A stretch of 64,000 bases of DNA from UBA4781 sp963674975 (GCA_963674975.1 OY771913.1:2232001-2296000), one strand, 5' to 3'. Shown: positions 1 to 9,176, counted from the stretch's first letter. Notes: generated by a model from the letters alone, not told the origin. Program-made: numbers and translations.

Positions 1-12
1 ATGGAGTGGACC

Positions 13-375
13 ATGATTAAGTATCAGGGAAAAGTTATCTCGATCGGTCCATTGGTAGATGAATTTAAACAGGCTGGCATTCTGGTCTTTTTTGGAGAAG
101 AAGCGCCTGAAGAGTTAGTGGAGTTTTCGATCATCCACGATGCGAAAGATCTGAGAAAACCCATTGAATCTGGTGATACCGTGTATATCGGTTCTGAAGG
201 ATTCAAGGTGTTATCAGTTGGAGACGTTGCCAATACAAATCTGAGAAATCTGGGGCATTTAATCCTCAAATTCAGTGGAGAGGATATTGCCCGTCTGCCC
301 GGTGATGTAAATGTCGAAGAAAAACAAATCCCGGCTATTGAAATTGGCACGGAAATCAAAATTGAAGGAAATTGA
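13..375 (+). CDS. PTS glucitol/sorbitol-type IIA component
   Basis: About 120 residues, the usual length of the glucitol/sorbitol IIA (GutA/SrlB) family. It would accept phosphate from HPr and pass it to a IIB/IIC permease for a hexitol-like substrate in the cytoplasm. The motif FSIIHDAKD places the probable phosphohistidine at H42. I chose the ATG at 13 because GGAG lies at 4-7; an in-frame ATG at position 1 cannot be excluded, because the window begins there. The next gene starts 17 bases downstream. The IIB, IIC and EI/HPr partners are not in view and would lie upstream. Family call is firm, substrate is not. Confidence 0.85.
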   Translation: MIKYQGKVISIGPLVDEFKQAGILVFFGEEAPEELVEFSIIHDAKDLRKPIESGDTVYIGSEGFKVLSVGDVANTNLRNLGHLILKFSGEDIARLPGDVNVEEKQIPAIEIGTEIKIEGN

Positions 376-392
376 ATTTTGGAGGATAGAGA

Positions 393-1700
393 ATGTCCTT
401 TAAAGAGTTGTTGTATAAATTCGAAAAGGAAAACAAGCGACCCATTCGTGTAGGTCTGCTGGGTGCTGGTCAAATGGGCACCGGTTTGATCAGTCAGATC
501 GAAAAAATGCACGGCATCAAGGTTGCTGCGGTTGCAGATGTAAGAAAAGACCGTGCTTACGAAGCGTACCAAGAAGCAAGCGTCGATAAGACTTTGCTTG
601 TAAAGAATGATGATGACCCTGAAAAAGCCGCACAGGCTATTGAAAGCGGAAAACGTATTGCCTGCCATTCTGCGGATATGATCGTTAAGATCCCAAATTT
701 GGATATCGTGGTTGAGTCGACCGGTATTCCGGAGGTTGGTGCAAAATTCTGCTACGATGCGATCATGGCAAGAAAATCGGTAGTCAATATGAACGTGGAA
801 ACGGATGTGGTGATCGGCTACCAGCTGGCGAAAATGGCGAAGGCAGCCGGTGTGGTCTATACCCTGGTTGCCGGCGATGAGCCGGGTGCAGTCAAAGAAC
901 TGTATGACTTTGCCGATACGCTGGGTTTTGAGATCGTTTGTGTTGGAAAAGGAAAAAATAACCCACTGCACCCTGAAGCAACTCCCGATTCGGTCGCAGA
1001 GTTGGCAAAAGCGCGGCACATGAATCCCAAAATGCTGGCAGCCTTTGAAGATGGCACCAAGACGATGGCAGAAATGACAGCCATGGCGAATGGGACCGGT
1101 TATGCGCCCGAAGTACGCGGTGCTCATGGTCCAACACTGGAAGTTGCTGATCTGCCCAAGGTATTTTGCCCCAAAGAAGATGGCGGTATTCTGGAAACCA
1201 GGCATGCTGTCGAATATGCTATGGGTAAGGTTGCTCCGGGTGTCTTTGTCATCATCACAACCGACCAGCCCAAGATCATTGCAGATCTAAATTATCTGCA
1301 TGTGAACAACCATGGAAATTACTGGGCGCTGTATCGTCCCTATCACATGGCAAATCTAGAAACCCCGATCACGATACTGCGCGCTTTCTTCAATCATGAA
1401 GAAACACTGGCGACCCATAAGGCACCTACCGCAGAGACTATCACTATGGCAAAAAGAGATCTAAAAGCAGGTGAAAAGATAGATTACCTGGGTGGGTTTA
1501 CAGTATATGGTAGTATTGAAAAAGCCGAAGTAGCACATGAAGAGGGTTTGGTTCCATTGGGTCTTGTTGTTGGCGCTACAATTACAAAGGATGTGAAGAA
1601 AGGTCAACCACTGCATTATTCTGAAGTGGAGCTCAACGAGTCGCAGTATATTTATCATTTGCGCTGGCTCCAAGATAAAGATCTTGGTTATATAAAATAG
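393..1700 (+). CDS. COG4091-type NAD(P)-binding oxidoreductase with C-terminal SAF domain
   Basis: 435 residues. An N-terminal Rossmann fold carries GLLGAGQMGTG (residues 21-31), followed by a homoserine dehydrogenase-like domain and, from about residue 350, a SAF domain (LKAGEKIDYLGGFTVYG...). This matches the 'predicted homoserine dehydrogenase with SAF domain' family. It lacks the lysine-rich active site context of true biosynthetic homoserine dehydrogenases as far as I can see. Its neighbour is a sorbitol-type PTS IIA gene, so a role in catabolism of a phosphorylated sugar alcohol or sugar acid is likelier than threonine synthesis; that part is inference. GGAGG about 8 bases before the ATG supports this start. 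A 393-residue open frame on the opposite strand across genes 1 and 2 is a shadow. Confidence 0.8.
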   Translation: MSFKELLYKFEKENKRPIRVGLLGAGQMGTGLISQIEKMHGIKVAAVADVRKDRAYEAYQEASVDKTLLVKNDDDPEKAAQAIESGKRIACHSADMIVKIPNLDIVVESTGIPEVGAKFCYDAIMARKSVVNMNVETDVVIGYQLAKMAKAAGVVYTLVAGDEPGAVKELYDFADTLGFEIVCVGKGKNNPLHPEATPDSVAELAKARHMNPKMLAAFEDGTKTMAEMTAMANGTGYAPEVRGAHGPTLEVADLPKVFCPKEDGGILETRHAVEYAMGKVAPGVFVIITTDQPKIIADLNYLHVNNHGNYWALYRPYHMANLETPITILRAFFNHEETLATHKAPTAETITMAKRDLKAGEKIDYLGGFTVYGSIEKAEVAHEEGLVPLGLVVGATITKDVKKGQPLHYSEVELNESQYIYHLRWLQDKDLGYIK

Positions 1701-1721
1701 ATCGGTACAAGACAGGTGTCT

Positions 1722-2342
1722 ATGCTGAAACAATTCCAGCAGGCAACGTGGAAAGTTGTTGATCTGGTAAATTCGCCTCGGAAAGCACAAAAGATCACAC
1801 GCAGTGCGGTTGCATCGCGTGTGATCTTTGATCAATATTTAGATGCTGTAAAAGTCATGGATCGTAAATGTTTCTGTGCTGGTTCTCAATCAGAGATGAG
1901 TATGCGGGTAGGTGGGGGAAAATTCATGATCAATCCTTCAGGCATCTCTTTCAGCTTACTGGATAAAGAGGAGCTGCTTTTTCCTGGAATAGAGAAGATA
2001 TCTTCTGATTTGGAATCGGGGCTGCCCAAACATGCTGTCTGGCACCAGATGATTTATCAACATACATCTGCCTCTGTAGCACTGTTGTGCCAGCCGCAAA
2101 ACTTGATGGCAGTCGCAGTAGAAAAGAAACTACCACCTCTTGGGATATTAAAAGATGCAGATACTTTGATCAGTCGGTTGGCTCTGGAAGAAAAATTTGA
2201 GGGAGAAAGTTTAAAAGAAGAGAATGGGATGAGATTGATCCCATTCATCGGCGTATTATTATGGGGGCAGACATTAGCGCAGCTTATTGATCGGGTGGAA
2301 ATACTGGAACGAGTGTGTGCTATTTCTATCTTGAGTGATTGA
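1722..2342 (+). CDS. Degenerate class II aldolase/adducin-like protein, probably non-catalytic
   Basis: 206 residues from the ATG at 1722 (a GTG at 1716 is possible). Two blocks resemble fuculose-phosphate aldolase relatives: EMSMRVGGGKFMINPSG, equivalent to the usual N-x-S-x-R...ITPSG block, and HQMIYQHTSASVALLCQP, equivalent to the H-x-x-IY...AVVHTHS block. The expected zinc ligands H-x-H are replaced by CQP, the later HG by IG, and the catalytic Glu of the SSE segment is missing. It starts 21 bases after the SAF protein on the same strand, so it is probably co-transcribed. I infer a structural or regulatory pseudoenzyme, or a diverged gene with a new function; the homology itself is read by eye. 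Confidence 0.55.
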   Translation: MLKQFQQATWKVVDLVNSPRKAQKITRSAVASRVIFDQYLDAVKVMDRKCFCAGSQSEMSMRVGGGKFMINPSGISFSLLDKEELLFPGIEKISSDLESGLPKHAVWHQMIYQHTSASVALLCQPQNLMAVAVEKKLPPLGILKDADTLISRLALEEKFEGESLKEENGMRLIPFIGVLLWGQTLAQLIDRVEILERVCAISILSD

Positions 2343-2384
2343 TTTTTATCGAGCGAAATATGAATTCTCAATTACGTCAAACGT

Positions 2385-3155
2385 TTATCTGGGCAGATTA
2401 GGAATTGGCGTCATTCCCTCATCCCTGCAAACGCAGATACAGTCCGGATTGATCTCGGTGGGAATACAGTTTTCATCATAGTAAAGAAAATTTGCGCAGA
2501 AACATTCACAGCCCGGCTCGGTTTCCATGGCGCTACAATCCTGGCTGCAGGGATACGGGTTTTTGATGATCTTGTACAGGATGCAGTTCTTATTGGAGTT
2601 GGTAGAATAACGATAGGTCAGCCATTCCATCCCAAATTCGGCATTTTCACTCTGGATGAGAAAACTGCCCTCGAACTGCTCGCTGAGACTGCGCTCATTT
2701 CGCAGGCTGTCCACCGGCAGTACCACGCCCAGATATCTTTCTCCATTCTGGAACCCGAAAAAGCACACGGTTGTTTTCGTGAAGGTGTTGCTTTGCAGGC
2801 GCATATTAGTGCCTTTGATCTCTGATGAAACTAGAATATCACCTCTCAGAGTACCTTCAAAAAAATTGGTACTGGTGTAATATTCAAGCCCATTGGCTTT
2901 GAATAATGTCAGCGTGTATCCCTCCTGAAGCGTTCCTAGCATTTGAACGTTTTCCCCGCACTGGATGACTAGATTTTCAGGGGAATTTAAAACGATTGGA
3001 GTGGGAGTTGCGGAAGGGAGAGGAGTGGAAGAAGCACTGGGCTGGATGGTAATAGATGAAGAAGACTGAGTTCCTTCTATCGGTTCACAGGCAGCCAGCA
3101 GAAAACCAATCAAGAAGAAGACAAAAAGTTTTTTAAAAATGGAAGATTTACCCAT
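2385..3155 (-). CDS. Lipoprotein of unknown function
   Basis: 256 residues. The N-terminus has lysines, a hydrophobic core and the lipobox LLAAC, so it should be exported and lipid-anchored. A Ser/Thr/Pro-rich linker follows (SASSTPLPSATPTPI), common in Chloroflexota surface proteins. The middle is probably a beta-rich domain. The C-terminus is cysteine-rich (CSQDCSAMETEPGCECFCANF and further CICVC), which suggests disulfides or metal binding outside the membrane. Its 3' end converges on the class II aldolase-like gene. I do not recognise the family. Confidence 0.7.
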   Translation of the reverse strand: MGKSSIFKKLFVFFLIGFLLAACEPIEGTQSSSSITIQPSASSTPLPSATPTPIVLNSPENLVIQCGENVQMLGTLQEGYTLTLFKANGLEYYTSTNFFEGTLRGDILVSSEIKGTNMRLQSNTFTKTTVCFFGFQNGERYLGVVLPVDSLRNERSLSEQFEGSFLIQSENAEFGMEWLTYRYSTNSNKNCILYKIIKNPYPCSQDCSAMETEPGCECFCANFLYYDENCIPTEINPDCICVCRDEGMTPIPNLPR

Positions 3156-3277
3156 GAAAAATGATCCTGCATCTTGTTGACAATATTAAACATACATTTC
3201 AATTGTAAATCGAAATGACTGCCAGAAAGAAGTGCATTGTAAGATCTTTTCTTTTATAATGAGGAGCAGGATCGAAA

Positions 3278-5332
3278 ATGACCGCGAAGAAAAAAGATCA
3301 ATTCCTGCAAAAGTACGGCTACATCTTGATCTTTCTGGCTGCGTTGCTGGTCTTTCTTTTTTATCCTAATGTGGGTATCTATGATTGGGATAAAGAAGTT
3401 TTCTATATTTCTTATATAAAAACCAGCCTTCTTGAATATAAGCAATTCCCGCTCTTTCTCTGGAACAGCGATCAGTTAGCCGGCTACCCGGCGGTGGATC
3501 AAAGCGCATTTTTTGCCGCCAACCCGGAAACGATGCTGTTCACTCCTTTTTTACCGCTGTTATTTTTGCTTTCACCGGCGGTTTTTCTGAAACTTCTGGT
3601 GGTTTTAAATGGAATCGTGGGCATTGCGGGTTTGCTGTTATTGGGAAAGAAGTTGAACTGGCAGCCGGCGCAGACGCGTATTTTTTCGGCGCTGTTTTTG
3701 CTTTCTCCCATTGTGATCCAGCATGTGGCGATCGGGTATCTGCCCTGGATCAATCTATTCTTGTTCCCATGGCTGCTGTATTTTCTGTTGTCTGAGGAGG
3801 TTGTAACACGCAGTCTGGGCAGCAGCATGGTGCTGGCGGTAGTGCTGCTGCAGGGTGGGTCGCATATCTTTGTGTGGATGGCGTTTTTCACTGCCCTCTT
3901 TGAACTCTGCAGCGCGATCTTGAAAAAGAAAATCAAACATCTTCTCTCAATATTTCTGATCTTTCCAGTTGGGTTTGTGCTGGCGCTGCCTCGTTTTTAC
4001 CTGTCGCTGCAGTCTTTTGCTTCCTTCTCCCAGCGGTTTTTCTCAGGCTATTCTCTGCGTGCTTTTTTTCAATGGGGATTGATCCCGCCTTTCTTTACCC
4101 CAGCCAGTATGGATGATATCGAATTCTTTATCGAAGGCTATATTGATGGAGTTCCTTACTGGGATGGAGAGGTATTCTGGGGCGTGGTGATCTTGCTGGT
4201 TGTGCTTCTACCCCTCTACTTTCTGTATATACAGAAACAGGAAAAACAGTTTTATAAAGCAAAGAAAAATTCCCTGGCAGTAACCATCACCTCTTTCATC
4301 CTCTGGCTGCTTTCGCTGGGAAACCTGTATGAGAAGGTCATTACTTTTTTCTCTGAAATGCTGCGTTTGCCTGCTTTGGAAGGAATGGAAAAATATCCAT
4401 TCCGCCTGGCTATCATGGCATATTATGGATTTGTTTTTGTGATCGCGGACTCATGGCTGGATCTACCGGATCTCTTTATAAAGGTTGGTGCGGAATTAAA
4501 GCGCGGGTTTGAAAAAACAGGCGTTCTTTTTCTATGCTTTTGTGACTGGTTGAAGAAACACAGCAGGGTGTTCTGTTGGCTGGCGGTTGTTCTGGTTGGG
4601 TTAAGTTTGATCATCATTCTTGTTCAACCGGTGCTGTTATCATGGCTGCATGCACAGATCACGCTGGCATACAGTGGAGATGGGTTTTCCTGGCTGGCAG
4701 GGCGCATGGAAAAGGCAGGCAGCATCCCGCTGGGGAGATATCTTGTAAAAGCATCCACATTCTATGGATATGTTCGGCATTTTTTGGTTGGGTTAACTGC
4801 GATTTCGGTTTTGATATGGTTACTGGGAGTCATTAAGATACAGAAGAGTGGGGAAAAGAAAGAAAAGAAAGTACGATCTTACCTCCCTTTGTGGTTGTTG
4901 GAGGTTTTTCTGGTCGCACCGCTGCTGCTGGCATTTGGAATGTGGTGGCGAGTTTCTTTTGCAACCCCTCAAAATACGTCGGCTATATTGGAAATGAAAG
5001 CGCCGGAAGTGATCATGGCATCTGAGGATGATCCGGCGAATGTTGAGATTCTTTCTTACTCACCGCTGACTGTTCTGTTGAATGTGAGTGAAATACAGGA
5101 AGATACTTCTTTTACCCTGAATAGTGTCCCTGCAGCGGATACGGGCTTTTTAGAAATTCAATCAGGTGATGCGGAGTTCTTTGATCTGGATGGCAGGCTG
5201 GGAATACAATCGAAACAGGAGGGCGATCTTATTATTTCAGTCGATCAAAGTTTTGTTTTGATTCCCTCTGCTGTTGCCCTGTGTACATGGCTGCTGTGTG
5301 GGGGAATTTTGCTTAGGAAAAAACAGAAATAA
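3278..5332 (+). CDS. Large multi-pass membrane protein, YfhO/GT-C-like architecture
   Basis: 684 residues with roughly a dozen hydrophobic segments through residue 560, an extracytoplasmic domain of about 90 residues (around 565-655) and a final transmembrane helix. An acidic residue pair in the first loop (NVGIYDWDKEVFY) and the overall shape resemble GT-C fold, lipid-linked sugar glycosyltransferases or YfhO-type proteins, but no family motif is decisive. GAGGAGCAGG precedes the ATG by about 8 bases. A TATAAT at 3255-3260 would give a very short leader. It is transcribed divergently from the lipoprotein gene upstream. Confidence 0.6.
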   Translation: MTAKKKDQFLQKYGYILIFLAALLVFLFYPNVGIYDWDKEVFYISYIKTSLLEYKQFPLFLWNSDQLAGYPAVDQSAFFAANPETMLFTPFLPLLFLLSPAVFLKLLVVLNGIVGIAGLLLLGKKLNWQPAQTRIFSALFLLSPIVIQHVAIGYLPWINLFLFPWLLYFLLSEEVVTRSLGSSMVLAVVLLQGGSHIFVWMAFFTALFELCSAILKKKIKHLLSIFLIFPVGFVLALPRFYLSLQSFASFSQRFFSGYSLRAFFQWGLIPPFFTPASMDDIEFFIEGYIDGVPYWDGEVFWGVVILLVVLLPLYFLYIQKQEKQFYKAKKNSLAVTITSFILWLLSLGNLYEKVITFFSEMLRLPALEGMEKYPFRLAIMAYYGFVFVIADSWLDLPDLFIKVGAELKRGFEKTGVLFLCFCDWLKKHSRVFCWLAVVLVGLSLIIILVQPVLLSWLHAQITLAYSGDGFSWLAGRMEKAGSIPLGRYLVKASTFYGYVRHFLVGLTAISVLIWLLGVIKIQKSGEKKEKKVRSYLPLWLLEVFLVAPLLLAFGMWWRVSFATPQNTSAILEMKAPEVIMASEDDPANVEILSYSPLTVLLNVSEIQEDTSFTLNSVPAADTGFLEIQSGDAEFFDLDGRLGIQSKQEGDLIISVDQSFVLIPSAVALCTWLLCGGILLRKKQK

Positions 5333-5458
5333 GAAACAAATTCCATTAATGTAGAAAAGGCTCAAAAAAGGCTGGGAAATATTTTTTATGTTCATCTCTT
5401 AATAAATCTCGAATTTGAAATATAAATTTTTATGATGGTTTTATTGAATCCCAATTCT

Positions 5459-5467
5459 TGCTACAAT
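5459..5467 (+). promoter_or_regulatory. Extended -10 promoter element
   Basis: TGCTACAAT, an extended -10 (TGn plus TACAAT), lies about 24 bases upstream of the lipoprotein start at 5492. A weak TTTTAT 17 bases upstream could be the -35. Confidence 0.5.
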
Positions 5468-5491
5468 TTTTAAAACAAATAAAGGAGTGAA

Positions 5492-6274
5492 ATGGAAAAT
5501 CGCTTTCGAAAAATTCTTATTTTTATATTGGTAGGATTACTGCTGGGTGCCTGCTCAAAACAGCAAAATTCTTCAGAGCAGGATCAGACGACCGGAGAAA
5601 ATGGGTCGCAAGTTGTCAGCGGTGCCTGTGGAGTCAGTTATTTCCCTATTCTCCCGGATAAGACCTGGACGTACCGCATGCTTCAGGAGAATAATCTGTT
5701 TATTGAAAACAAGATCTGGTATGAAGATGTAACCGATACTTCTTTTACCTGGAAGCAGCAAATGGATGGTGATCCGCCTATTACCTCTGAAGCCGGATGG
5801 ACCTGTTCGGATGACGGCATGATTTCAACTGATTTTGCTTCAACTAATATTCCCATGATCATGCAGCAAGTGGGTTATGACTATGATTATCAGATCGAAA
5901 CGCTGGAGTTTAGCGGGATCACATTCCCCGCTGATGATCAGTGGTTTGTTGGATCCGAATGGACCGGTTCATGGATAGTGGAAAGCGACCTTACAGTGGA
6001 AGATCTGGGTCTGGTCCATGCTGTGATCAATGTGACCATGAATAATGTGATAGGAGCCGAAGAACCGGTTACGGTTCCTCTCGGATCGTATGAAAAAGCC
6101 ATGCGCGTGGATTCCACCATGCTGCTGGATATGAGCATCGAAACGCAGGGCATCACACTGCCCGCGATAAAAGGCGAATACACTATGACATCCTGGTTTG
6201 TGCAGGGAATAGGAATGGTGAAACAGATCTCTGATGATGCCGATTTCGCAATGGAATTAGCTTCTTTAGAGTAA
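5492..6274 (+). CDS. Lipoprotein of unknown function
   Basis: 260 residues with signal peptide and lipobox LLGAC near residue 21, then a Ser/Gln/Glu-rich linker. The mature part has aromatic and acidic strands (FPILPDKTWTYRM, WYEDVTDTSFTW) typical of a soluble beta-sandwich or barrel domain. The pattern resembles solute-binding or lipid-carrier folds but I cannot assign a family. AAGGAG sits 7 bases before the ATG. It has its own extended -10 promoter and a strong terminator, so it is likely a single-gene transcript. Confidence 0.7.
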   Translation: MENRFRKILIFILVGLLLGACSKQQNSSEQDQTTGENGSQVVSGACGVSYFPILPDKTWTYRMLQENNLFIENKIWYEDVTDTSFTWKQQMDGDPPITSEAGWTCSDDGMISTDFASTNIPMIMQQVGYDYDYQIETLEFSGITFPADDQWFVGSEWTGSWIVESDLTVEDLGLVHAVINVTMNNVIGAEEPVTVPLGSYEKAMRVDSTMLLDMSIETQGITLPAIKGEYTMTSWFVQGIGMVKQISDDADFAMELASLE

Positions 6275-6288
6275 GATGATTGGATAAA

Positions 6289-6325
6289 AAATAGAGGAAA
6301 TCATTCAAGATTTCCTCTATTTTGT
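6289..6325 (+). terminator. Rho-independent terminator after the lipoprotein gene
   Basis: Perfect 14-base stem: AAATAGAGGAAATC pairs with GATTTCCTCTATTT across a 6-base loop, followed by a T-rich tract. It sits 15 bases after the stop codon. Confidence 0.9.
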
Positions 6326-6356
6326 TGTTAAACCATGTCTTTTGAATTAATTCGGA

Positions 6357-6362
6357 TATAAT
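6357..6362 (+). promoter_or_regulatory. TATAAT placed for leaderless transcription of dinG-like gene
   Basis: A perfect TATAAT ends 6 bases before the ATG at 6369 and no Shine-Dalgarno sequence is present (CTTCTC instead). The expected transcription start would coincide with the start codon. No good -35 is visible. Confidence 0.45.
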
Positions 6363-6368
6363 CTTCTC

Positions 6369-9176
6369 ATGTCCTGCATTGTTGCTTTTGACCTTGAAAC
6401 GACCGGTTTGGATCCGAAACATGATCGGATCATCGAGATCGGGGCTGTGAAATTTGAGGGAGAGAAGATCCTTGAGTCGTACCAGACCCTAATCAATCCA
6501 CAGCGAGCAATTTCCCCTGAAATAACCCAAATTACTTCCATTACCAATGATATGGTAATCGGAGCTCCTTTGATCGGTGAAGTGCATGATGAATTTGCCG
6601 ATTTCATAGGAAATGATCCCTTATTGGGACATAATATTCAATTTGATACTTCTTTTCTGCGAAATAATAAATTCACTCTTATCAATGAAGAAGTTGATAC
6701 TTTCGATCTGGCAAGTGTGCTGATGCCTACAGCCAGCCGCTATAATCTGGGATCACTGGTTGAGATTTTAGAGATCAATACTGATGAATTCCAGGCGCAC
6801 CGTGCCCTTGATGATGCTCGCATGACATACAGCATCTATCTGCGTTTTCTTAAAATGGCGAAGGAACTGCCGCTTGAAATGATTCGTGAGATTGCAGAAC
6901 AGGGAAGGGGTCTCACCTGGGGTGGAAAATGGTTTTTCAATCAGATTCTAAAGCAGCGCATCCAGGAGCCGATCAAGGCAAAAACCGTGAAGAGCGAGGA
7001 ATATTTCGGTGCTTTATTTGGCAAGCTGGATGAATTATCAAAACCTCCGTTGAAACCCAAATCGGACCTAACTCAAATAAATGAAGATGAAGTGGCGGCT
7101 CATTTAGAACCGGGCGGCTCTTTCTCAAATTTTATTGATCAATTCGAAAGCCGTTCTCAGCAGGTTGAAATGGCTCGGATGGTGGCAAGCGCTTTTAATA
7201 ATGGACAGCACTTTATGGTCGAAGCAGGTACCGGCACGGGAAAATCCTTTGCTTATCTGGTTCCGGCAGCCCTCTGGGCAATAAAAAATCAGGCGCGCGT
7301 GGTTATTTCTACCAACACGATCAATTTGCAGGATCAGCTTATCAAGAAGGATATCCCTGATACAAAACAGGCGCTTCATCTTGATCTGATGGCTACGGTA
7401 TTGAAGGGAAGGGGAAATTACCTCTGCCCGCGCAGGCTGGAAGGGCTGCGCTACCGCGGACCTCGTTCAAAAGATGAAATGAGAATTCTGGCAAAGATCC
7501 TTGTCTGGCTGCACCAGGGCGGAAATGGTGATCGTGGCGAGCTGAATTTGAATGGCGGTGCGGAATGGGAAACCTGGTCAAAACTTTCAGCTGAAGAAGA
7601 GACCTGTGGAGCGGAAGCCTGTATGGAAAGGCTGGGCGGAGTTTGCCCATATTTCCGTGCTCGTCAACGGGCACAGCGCGCTCATATCATTGTTGTCAAC
7701 CATGCTTTACTGCTGGCTGATGTGGTTACCGATAATCGAGTTCTTCCTGATTATGATTATCTGGTTATTGATGAAGCACATCATCTGGAAGATGCTTCAA
7801 CCAACGCGTTGAGCTACCATGTTTCAAATAAAGATATTAAACATGCTTTTGAAGAGCTGGGCGGTCCTAAGAATGGGGCATTAGGGAATCTGACCGCCAG
7901 TATTCAGAGCCGCATGCCTGAGCAACAGTTCTCAGCTTTTTATGAGGCGATTAATGAGATCACCGATCTTTCTTTCCAGACCGATCATGAATTCAATCAG
8001 GTTTTCAATTCAATGGAAACTTTTATGGAGGATATGCGCGAGGGGAAAGAAGTCAGCGAATACGGACAGCGTTCCCGGGTAGAACTTTCCACCACGCGCC
8101 AGCCGATCTGGTCGCAGATCGAAATGAACTGGCAGAACACAAATTCAACCATGGAGAGCTTGATCAATGACCTCACGAGACTTATTCGTGAAATTTCTGA
8201 TCTTGAGTTTGCTGAAGAATTAGAAGTGAATGAAAGCGTTACAGAACTGGCTCGATTGAACCGGCGTTTTGAAGAAACATTAACGAATTTTTCTTCCCTT
8301 ATTTACGAACCGGATCCAGCCAATGTCTACTGGCTTGAGATCGATCCACGAACGGGACGATTATCGGTGAATGTGGCTCCCCTCAATATTGGTCCTTTGA
8401 TGGAAAAATATCTCTGGAATGAGAAGCAGAGCGTGATCCTGACTTCGGCAACCCTGACCACCAATGGGGAATTCGATTATCTGCGAAGCCGCTTGAATGC
8501 GGAAATGGCTGATGAACTGCTGCTTGGGTCTCCATTTGATTTTGAAACGTCCACCCTGCTGTATCTGCCGACAGATATGCCTGAACCGATGAACCGCAGC
8601 CAGTATCAATTATGGGTGGAACGTACTTTGCTGCGTTTGGCAAAGGCTACCGGCGGGCGCATGCTGGCTCTTTTTACATCTTATAAGCAGCTGCGCTTGA
8701 CTTCACGCAGCATCACTCCGCTCCTGAATAAAGATTCTATTCAGGTCTTTGAGCAGGGGGAGGGTCCTTCTCCGAACGCATTATTGGAAACATTCCGTGA
8801 AACCGATCGTGCAGTCCTGCTGGGAACCCGTTCTTTTTGGGAAGGAGTGGACGTGCCCGGAAAGGCGCTTTCCGTGCTTGTGATCGTGCGCCTGCCCTTT
8901 GACGTGCCCAACGATCCGATCATAACAGCTCGTTCAGCTACTTTTGAAAATCCGTTTTATGAATATCAAATACCCGAAGCGATCCTGCGTTTCAGGCAGG
9001 GCTTTGGACGCCTTATCCGTACCAAGTCAGATCGGGGTGTGGTAACCGTGCTGGACAGCCGTATTGTTAACAAACAATATGGGCAGTTGTTCTTGAATTC
9101 GCTGCCTACCTGCAATCTGAAGCATGGACCGGTGGAAGAGCTGCCGGATATGGCTGCCCGCTGGTTGGATCTGTAA
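6369..9176 (+). CDS. dinG: DinG-family helicase with N-terminal DEDDh exonuclease domain
   Basis: 935 residues. Residues 4-165 are a DnaQ-like 3'-5' exonuclease: Exo I FDLETTG (D8, E10), Exo II GHNIQFDTSF, Exo III HRALDDARMT. The helicase part has Walker A GTGTGKS (K292) and a DEAH box (D468-H471), with C-terminal superfamily 2 motifs such as FGRLIRT. This is the exonuclease-helicase fusion seen in Gram-positive DinG. Four cysteines (C353, C413, C418, C426) are spaced C-x59-C-x4-C-x7-C, as in iron-sulfur helicases of the XPD/DinG group; the cluster is inferred. It probably acts in repair and on D-loops or R-loops. It appears leaderless and monocistronic. Confidence 0.92.
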   Translation: MSCIVAFDLETTGLDPKHDRIIEIGAVKFEGEKILESYQTLINPQRAISPEITQITSITNDMVIGAPLIGEVHDEFADFIGNDPLLGHNIQFDTSFLRNNKFTLINEEVDTFDLASVLMPTASRYNLGSLVEILEINTDEFQAHRALDDARMTYSIYLRFLKMAKELPLEMIREIAEQGRGLTWGGKWFFNQILKQRIQEPIKAKTVKSEEYFGALFGKLDELSKPPLKPKSDLTQINEDEVAAHLEPGGSFSNFIDQFESRSQQVEMARMVASAFNNGQHFMVEAGTGTGKSFAYLVPAALWAIKNQARVVISTNTINLQDQLIKKDIPDTKQALHLDLMATVLKGRGNYLCPRRLEGLRYRGPRSKDEMRILAKILVWLHQGGNGDRGELNLNGGAEWETWSKLSAEEETCGAEACMERLGGVCPYFRARQRAQRAHIIVVNHALLLADVVTDNRVLPDYDYLVIDEAHHLEDASTNALSYHVSNKDIKHAFEELGGPKNGALGNLTASIQSRMPEQQFSAFYEAINEITDLSFQTDHEFNQVFNSMETFMEDMREGKEVSEYGQRSRVELSTTRQPIWSQIEMNWQNTNSTMESLINDLTRLIREISDLEFAEELEVNESVTELARLNRRFEETLTNFSSLIYEPDPANVYWLEIDPRTGRLSVNVAPLNIGPLMEKYLWNEKQSVILTSATLTTNGEFDYLRSRLNAEMADELLLGSPFDFETSTLLYLPTDMPEPMNRSQYQLWVERTLLRLAKATGGRMLALFTSYKQLRLTSRSITPLLNKDSIQVFEQGEGPSPNALLETFRETDRAVLLGTRSFWEGVDVPGKALSVLVIVRLPFDVPNDPIITARSATFENPFYEYQIPEAILRFRQGFGRLIRTKSDRGVVTVLDSRIVNKQYGQLFLNSLPTCNLKHGPVEELPDMAARWLDL

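Noticed and set aside
24..1205. Long open frame of 393 residues on the minus strand
   Set aside because: It runs antisense to the PTS IIA and COG4091 genes, has Cys/His-rich nonsense composition and no ribosome site or homology I recognise; the plus-strand genes account for the sequence.
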